64,000 nt of DNA, taken from NCBI GenBank assembly GCA_028289645.1, contig JANQOK010000013.1:496001-560000 (forward strand), in the 5' to 3' direction. Positions within the stretch are counted from its first letter, which is position 1. Every line of letters begins with the position of its first letter. The position numbers were made by a program, and so were the translations under genes. The stretch is from Anderseniella sp. Its GTDB lineage: Bacteria > Pseudomonadota > Alphaproteobacteria > Rhizobiales > Aestuariivirgaceae. The notes under the pieces were generated by a model. The model was not told where the DNA came from and searched no databases. It worked only from the letters and a program-made list of their open reading frames with translations. Positions 58,422-64,000 of this stretch are shown piece by piece.

Positions 58422-59405
58422 CGACTTGCCGACCTGGTTATAGTGCGCGTCCAGCCAGGCGCTGCAGGTGTCGCGGCCGATATCGCGCAAATGACACAGG
58501 AATTCCCACTCGGTGTTCAGTTTTGAAGAGGCCGACAGTGGGTTGATCTTGTCGCTGGCCTCGACGCGGTGCATGCGGGCATGGGTGTAGTGGTTGGCAT
58601 CCAGTTTGCCGTCTGCAATCAGGCGGGTGACAAACTCAATGGTGCGAAGTTCCCGAAGCAACGAGGAATTGAAGCTGATCTCGTTGACCCGGTTGTGGAT
58701 TTCGCGCGCTGTCTTCGGTTCCTCGTCCCGCTCGATGGGATTGATCTGGACGATCATGATGTCGGCAATCGATGTGTGATAGAACAGCGGAAAGATGGGC
58801 GGGTTGCCCATGTAACCGCCGTCCCAGTACAGCTCACCATCGATCTTGACGGATTTATACAGATGCGGCAGGCAGGCGGACGCCATCAGCATGTCCGCAG
58901 TGAGCTCGGTGCCGTTGAATACCTTGATCTTACCGTTGCGCACGTTGGTTGCTGATACAAACAACTCAATTTCAGTGCACTTGCGGACCTTGTCGAAGTC
59001 GATGGACTGGTTGAGCAGGTCGAGCAGCGGGTTGATGTCAAACGGGTTGGTGTCATAGGGCGACACGATGCGCGACATGATGTCGAGCATGTTGTAGGCC
59101 GGCGAGGCATCGAGGCTCCAGTTGCCGGTCAGCATGTCAGCGAAGGACCGCTTGATCGGGCTGGCCTGGCCCATGACCGACAGCGAATGCCAGAACGCGT
59201 CCAGCGCTTCACGAGCACCGTCTGCGCCGTTCTGGGTGAAGCCCTGGGCGAGAACGGCCGCATTCATGGCGCCGGCGCTGGTGCCGGTGATGGCCTTGAC
59301 GCTCAACCGACCGTCTTCCAGCAACCTGTCTAATACGCCCCAGGTAAAGGCGCCGTGGGCGCCGCCGCCCTGTAGAGCCAATGCTATCGGTTTGGATCTG
59401 GCCAT
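58389..59405 (-). CDS. Patatin-like phospholipase family protein
   Basis: IALALQGGGAHGAFTWGVLDRLLEDGRLSVKAITGTSAGAMNAAVLAQG; ELYWDGGYMGNPP. Confidence 0.93.
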   Translation of the reverse strand: MARSKPIALALQGGGAHGAFTWGVLDRLLEDGRLSVKAITGTSAGAMNAAVLAQGFTQNGADGAREALDAFWHSLSVMGQASPIKRSFADMLTGNWSLDASPAYNMLDIMSRIVSPYDTNPFDINPLLDLLNQSIDFDKVRKCTEIELFVSATNVRNGKIKVFNGTELTADMLMASACLPHLYKSVKIDGELYWDGGYMGNPPIFPLFYHTSIADIMIVQINPIERDEEPKTAREIHNRVNEISFNSSLLRELRTIEFVTRLIADGKLDANHYTHARMHRVEASDKINPLSASSKLNTEWEFLCHLRDIGRDTCSAWLDAHYNQVGKSSTLDLRAMFE

Positions 59406-59407
59406 GT

Positions 59408-60190
59408 TCACTGTGCCGTCCAGCCGCCATCGATTGGCAGGATAACGCCGGTCATGCTGGCAGCGGCGTCCGAACACAGGAACACGGCAAGCCCGGCGAT
59501 CTGCTCAACTGTGACAAACTCTTTGGTCGGCTGGGCCTCCAGAATGACTTTCTGGACAACCTCCCTTTCCGTCATGCCGCGCGCTTTGGCGGTATCGGCT
59601 ATCTGGGCATCTACCAGTTCTGTGCTGACATAACCGGGGCATATTGTGTTGCACGTCACACCGTGTTCCGCGGCTTCCAGCGCAACGGTTTTGGTCAGGC
59701 CTGCCAGGCCATGCTTGGCGGTCACATAGGCGGATTTGTAGGGTGATGCGACGAGGGAATGGGCCGACCCGGTGTTGATGATGCGGCCCCAGCCGGCCTG
59801 CTTCATGGCCGGCAGCGCGGCGCGGATGGTGTGAAACGGAGCTGACAGGTTGAGCGCCATGATCGCATCCCATTTCTCGACCGGAAACTCCTCGATCGGT
59901 GACACGAACTGCATGCCGGCGTTGTTGATCAGTATGTCCAGCTGGCCGAATCCCTTTGCCGTTGCGGCCACCAACTCTGCACAGGCGTCGGCCTTCATCA
60001 GGTTGGCGCCCGTGAAGGCAACCTTCGCGCCAGTGCGTTTCTCCAGGCCCGCCCGGATGCTTTCGATCTCGGCCGCATCGCCGAGGCCGTTGAGCATGAC
60101 ATTGGCACCCTCGCGGGCCAGTGCTTCTGCCATGGCCAGGCCGATGCCCGAGGTTGAGCCGGTGACGAGTGCGGTTTTGCCCTTCAGCAT
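59408..60190 (-). CDS. 3-hydroxybutyrate dehydrogenase-like SDR
   Basis: ALVTGSTSGIGLAMAEALAREGANVMLNG; GMQFVSPIEEFPVEKWDAIMALNLSAPFHTIRAALP; ICPGYVSTELVDAQI. Confidence 0.92.
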   Translation of the reverse strand: MLKGKTALVTGSTSGIGLAMAEALAREGANVMLNGLGDAAEIESIRAGLEKRTGAKVAFTGANLMKADACAELVAATAKGFGQLDILINNAGMQFVSPIEEFPVEKWDAIMALNLSAPFHTIRAALPAMKQAGWGRIINTGSAHSLVASPYKSAYVTAKHGLAGLTKTVALEAAEHGVTCNTICPGYVSTELVDAQIADTAKARGMTEREVVQKVILEAQPTKEFVTVEQIAGLAVFLCSDAAASMTGVILPIDGGWTAQ

Positions 60191-60365
60191 GTGGCAGTCT
60201 CCAATTTGACGCGGATGGTTTATGTTGCATTGCAACATGGCAAGGCTTTGGCGCTTGCTCAAGTGACAATTGTGTCATCACCGGTTGACAGAACCGCATG
60301 CGGGACGCCATCAAGCTGGGGATCCAACCCTGCACTTGAATTTCCCCTGAAACAACGGAGCGCTT

Positions 60366-60965
60366 ATGTTCTACGGTACGGAAGAAAACAATCACGGGCA
60401 CCAGTACGATCCGTTCAAGGCCGTGGTTGCTCCGCGGCCCATCGGCTGGATTTCGTCGATTTCGGCCAGCGGTGTGGTGAACCTGGCGCCGTACAGCTTT
60501 TTCAATGCCATGTCGGATAATCCGCACTATGTGGTGTTCGGATCGTCTGGCCGGAAAGACTCCATCACCAATATAGTTGAGACAGGCGAATTCGTCTGCA
60601 ACATGGCCACCTGGGAACTGCGTGAGCAGATGAACCAGTCGTCGGCAGCAGTCGAGGCCGGTGTCGATGAGTTTGAACTGGCCGGGCTTGAAAAGGCCGA
60701 CAGTGTTCTGGTCAAGCCGCCGCGGGTGGCTGCCAGCCCGGTTGGCCTGGAGTGCAAATACGTCAAGACCGTGGACCTGCCCGGACATGACAATGCGGCC
60801 GGCGGCTATGCCATTGTGGTCGGACAGGTCATCGGCGTGTATATTGATGACAAGTTCATTGAGGATGGCAGGGTCAATACGGCTGCCATGCAACCGATCA
60901 TGCGCATGGGCTATTCGGAGTACACGGTGGTGAAAGAGGCATTCCGAATGCGCCGGCCAGAGTGA
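60366..60965 (+). CDS. Flavin reductase family protein
   Basis: DPFKAVVAPRPIGWISSISASGVVNLAPYSFFNAMSDNPHYVVFGSSGRKDSITNIVETGEFVCNMAT. Confidence 0.92.
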   Translation: MFYGTEENNHGHQYDPFKAVVAPRPIGWISSISASGVVNLAPYSFFNAMSDNPHYVVFGSSGRKDSITNIVETGEFVCNMATWELREQMNQSSAAVEAGVDEFELAGLEKADSVLVKPPRVAASPVGLECKYVKTVDLPGHDNAAGGYAIVVGQVIGVYIDDKFIEDGRVNTAAMQPIMRMGYSEYTVVKEAFRMRRPE

Positions 60966-60980
60966 GGACACTCAAATACA

Positions 60981-62459
60981 ATGCCTCCCGGCAGAGAAGA
61001 TCGAACAAGTTCCGGTCTGGATGAGCAATCCGGATCCGGGACAGAAGACAAAACCAGCTCCGGCCTGGGGGAAGTAAGCATGTCTGATCTGATGACCGAA
61101 TTATCAGGCTTTGTTTCCAACTGGCTGAACCAGCTTGGCATTACTTCCACATACATTGGCCTGCAATGGGCGCTGATCCAGCTATCCATTATTCTTGCCG
61201 CGTTTGCCGGCGCGCTGATCCTGAACCGATGGCTGGCCCCTAGTCTTGAAGCCTATGTGCGCAACATCAAGGGTCAGCCGCAATTGCTGCGCGTGCTGGC
61301 GGTTATGCTGCGCCGGGTACGCTGGATACTGCTGGCGATCTTGCTGTGGATCGCCGTGGAAGCCATGCAGGCGGTGACGTGGATTTCGCGCAGTTACATG
61401 ATCGGTATCGCAGCGAAGCTGTGTACGGCCTGGGTGATCATCTCGATTGCCTCACGGCTTATCCGCAACCGTTTCATGGCCAAGGCAATCGGAATATTTG
61501 CCGGGGTGGTGGCGGGGCTTTCGATTCTCAACCTGTTGCCTGAAACAATCAGTGCCCTGGACAGGTTCGGCATTGAGATGCAGGGCATCAGGCTGACACC
61601 GCTGCTCGTCATAAACTCGATTCTGACCGTATCGGCGTTGGTCTGGCTGGCCATGCTGATCGGCCGGTTTGCCGACAACCGCATCAAGGCCAGTGAAGAC
61701 CTCAATCCGTCGCTGCAGGTGTTGCTGGGCAAGCTGATCAAGGCTGCATTGATGATTGTAGCGGTTCTGGCGGCGTGCAGCTTCGTCGGCATAGACCTGA
61801 CCGCATTGGCGGTGTTGTCAGGTGCCATTGGCCTCGGCATCGGTTTCGGCCTGCAAAAGGTGGTGTCGAACCTGATTTCAGGCATCATCCTGCTGGTTGA
61901 CAAGTCGATCAAGCCGGGCGACGTGATTTCTGTCGGTGACACCTATGGCAAGATCAATGAACTGGCAGCGCGTTATGCATCGGTGATATCGCGCGACGGC
62001 CGTGAATACCTGATTCCAAACGAAGACCTGATCACGTCGCAGGTGATCAACTGGTCCTACTCCTCGGACCTGGTCCGCATAGACCTGGATTTCGGCGTCA
62101 CTTACGAAGCCAGCCCGCACACGGTGCGCGACCTGGCCAAGTCGGTCGCAGCGACGCACAAACGGGTGCAGGCGGTGCCGCCACCGGTATGTCATATCAC
62201 CGAGTTTGGCGACAGCTCCATCAACTACAAGCTGCGCTTCTGGATCAGGGATCCGGGGCAGGGCACCGTCAACGTGCGCGGTGATGTTTTCCTGTTGTTG
62301 TGGGACGGGCTGCACGAAGCCGGCATCGATATTCCATACCCGCACCGCGACATCGCCATGCGCGGCCCGGTCAAGGTCGAACTGGCCAATCCACCCGCCA
62401 AACCGAAACGGCAGGTGCGGGCAAAGCCGGTCAGGGCAGACACGCCGGAAAGCGACTAG
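60981..62459 (+). CDS. Mechanosensitive ion channel (MscS family)
   Basis: LAVLSGAIGLGIGFGLQKVVSNLISGIILLVDKSIKPGDVISVGDTYGKINELAARYASVISRDGREYLIPNEDLI; start could be 61080. Confidence 0.94.
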   Translation: MPPGREDRTSSGLDEQSGSGTEDKTSSGLGEVSMSDLMTELSGFVSNWLNQLGITSTYIGLQWALIQLSIILAAFAGALILNRWLAPSLEAYVRNIKGQPQLLRVLAVMLRRVRWILLAILLWIAVEAMQAVTWISRSYMIGIAAKLCTAWVIISIASRLIRNRFMAKAIGIFAGVVAGLSILNLLPETISALDRFGIEMQGIRLTPLLVINSILTVSALVWLAMLIGRFADNRIKASEDLNPSLQVLLGKLIKAALMIVAVLAACSFVGIDLTALAVLSGAIGLGIGFGLQKVVSNLISGIILLVDKSIKPGDVISVGDTYGKINELAARYASVISRDGREYLIPNEDLITSQVINWSYSSDLVRIDLDFGVTYEASPHTVRDLAKSVAATHKRVQAVPPPVCHITEFGDSSINYKLRFWIRDPGQGTVNVRGDVFLLLWDGLHEAGIDIPYPHRDIAMRGPVKVELANPPAKPKRQVRAKPVRADTPESD

Positions 62460-62520
62460 CGCCGGTGCCGGGCGTTCCGCGATGGTTGCCTTGCTCCGGA
62501 ATTCTTGAAACAGTCGGAAC

Positions 62521-64000
62521 ATGAAGGGGCACGAACAGACACTGCCGCCGACTGCAGGGAGCGCCGTCTACCGCATCTGCACGATGACTTCATGTGCACT
62601 TGTGATCGGGCTCAGCGTGTCGCTGGCCGCGATCGCATTCGTCGAGGCGGTTGCCTGGCTGAACAATGCACTGCTGATTTCTCCGCGCATGCGGGTCCAG
62701 TTCGACGGTTCGCCCTGGCTGATCACCGCAGCGACCATTCTGGTGCCGATGACCGGTGGCCTGCTGGTCGGGTTGCTGCTGACTAAACTCTCACCGGAGC
62801 GGCGCCCGCTTGGCCCGGCGGATGTCCTGCAGTCCGTGCAGCTGGCCGCACCGCCGCCAGGTGTGAAAGCCGGGCTGTTGTCAAGCGTTGCTGCCGTGGT
62901 GTCTTTGGGGTTCGGCGCGTCCGTCGGTCAGTACGGTCCCCTGGTCTATCTCGGTGCCATGATGGGCGGTCTGCTGGACCGGCTGAAGCTGCGTGTTCCC
63001 AACTTTGCCGCAATCGCCATGTCGTGCGGTGTTGCGGCGGCAATCTCGACGGCGTTCAATGCACCGATCGCCGGGATGGTGTTCGCCCACGAAGTCATCC
63101 TGCGTCACTACTCCATTCAGGCCTTCGCACCGACCACCGTTGCGGCCGCGACCGGTTATGTGGTGGCAAATGTGGTGTTTGAGCGCGAAGCCCTGTTCCT
63201 GGTGCAGTTTTCCGGCGTGCAGCACGGCCATGAGTTCGTGCTGTTTGGCATTCTGGGGCTGCTGGCGGCCGGTGTTGCAATCGCGTTCATGCGGCTGACG
63301 CTGCGCTGTGCGGATATCGCGAAGCGCTTGCCGGTCAGTCCTGCGTTGCGTCCGGCATGTGCCGGTTTTGCCGTCGGTGTCACCGCCCTATGGCTGCCGG
63401 ATGTTCTTGGTGTGGGCCAGGAGGCGCTGCGCTTCGCGACCATTGAAGGCGCCTTTCAGACCTGGGAACTGGCGTTGCTGGTTATCGCAAAGTTAGCCCT
63501 CACCGCCCTGTGTATCGGGTTTGGATTTGCCGGGGGTGTTTTCAGCCCGGCCTTGCTGATCGGTATCTTGTTCGGCGCATTGTGCTGGATGCTTGTTGAT
63601 ACGACAGGCATAATGGCGACGTCGGGCATTGTCGCCTATGCCATCTGCGGGATGATGGCTGTAACGAGTGCGGTGATTGGCGCGCCGCTGACAACCATTC
63701 TCATCGTCTTTGAGCTGACCCGCAACTATGACCTGACCATTGCGGCCATGGTTGCGGTGGTGTTCTCGAACCTGGTTTCCTACCGGGTCTATGGCCGGTC
63801 CATGTTTGACGTGCAATTGGCGCGCAAGGGTATTGACCTGTCACAGGGCCGCGACCGCGCGCGGCTGTCGACACGGTTTGTCTCTGATTTGTTGATCAAG
63901 GATTTTGCCCGTTGTGCCCCTGACGAACCATCGGGAACGGTAACGGGGCATGAAGGTTCGTTGCCGTTCAACGAGGTTTTCGTGCTTGACCGGAACGCAC
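62521..64000 (+). CDS. ClC-family chloride channel/antiporter-like protein, 3' truncated by window
   Basis: My translation from ATG 62521: LGFGASVGQYGPLVYLGAMMGGLLDRL, STAFNAPIAGMVFAHEVI, GFGFAGGVFSPALLIG; open to window end. Confidence 0.9.
   Translation, partial: MKGHEQTLPPTAGSAVYRICTMTSCALVIGLSVSLAAIAFVEAVAWLNNALLISPRMRVQFDGSPWLITAATILVPMTGGLLVGLLLTKLSPERRPLGPADVLQSVQLAAPPPGVKAGLLSSVAAVVSLGFGASVGQYGPLVYLGAMMGGLLDRLKLRVPNFAAIAMSCGVAAAISTAFNAPIAGMVFAHEVILRHYSIQAFAPTTVAAATGYVVANVVFEREALFLVQFSGVQHGHEFVLFGILGLLAAGVAIAFMRLTLRCADIAKRLPVSPALRPACAGFAVGVTALWLPDVLGVGQEALRFATIEGAFQTWELALLVIAKLALTALCIGFGFAGGVFSPALLIGILFGALCWMLVDTTGIMATSGIVAYAICGMMAVTSAVIGAPLTTILIVFELTRNYDLTIAAMVAVVFSNLVSYRVYGRSMFDVQLARKGIDLSQGRDRARLSTRFVSDLLIKDFARCAPDEPSGTVTGHEGSLPFNEVFVLDRNA

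Noticed and set aside
59505-60971. 488-aa minus-strand ORF
   Set aside because: Out-of-frame shadow over the 3-hydroxybutyrate dehydrogenase gene and antisense to the flavin reductase gene; both real genes show strong family motifs
1-64000. CRISPR arrays, tRNA/rRNA genes, IS elements, prophage or integron structures
   Set aside because: No regularly spaced repeats, cloverleaf sequences, transposase, integrase or phage proteins were seen in reading the window and ORF translations

Overview
64 kb of a high-GC alphaproteobacterial chromosome, probably Hyphomicrobiales-like judging from gene content and synteny (radC-map-sfsA; hisI-folE-FeS scaffold-yidD-thrS). It is densely coded, with about 66 supportable CDSs. 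I saw no tRNA or rRNA gene, CRISPR array, transposase or integrase. Main blocks: (1) a molybdenum hydroxylase locus at the left edge: form II CODH-like large subunit with AYRGAGR motif, FAD subunit, MoxR ATPase, VWA protein, split XdhC and molybdopterin-handling proteins; (2) housekeeping genes to about 30.5 kb; (3) a glycan region at 31.5-40.6 kb: GT1-like enzyme, GT32, an uncharacterised GT-like protein, a GT10 fucosyltransferase-like protein, a GT4-like protein and a six-Asp-box beta-propeller; (4) a divergent MerR/thiopurine methyltransferase pair with a MerR-type 19-bp-spacer promoter, next to a ~950-aa membrane-spanning DyP-peroxidase fusion; (5) a LysR-controlled CmcJ-like/LLM/SDR/crotonase cassette (51.2-55.7 kb), flanked on one side by an intact exported-protein gene and on the other by a previously unlabelled decayed 3' fragment of a paralogue of that gene; (6) a right-edge ClC channel gene, missing from the ORF track because it runs off the window, in which the gating-glutamate motif GREGP reads GQYGP. 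The best candidates for something undescribed are the repeat-flanked LysR cassette, the DyP fusion with the MerR/TPMT pair, and the fucosyltransferase glycan cluster. All calls come from reading the sequence and the supplied translations; no database search was run.
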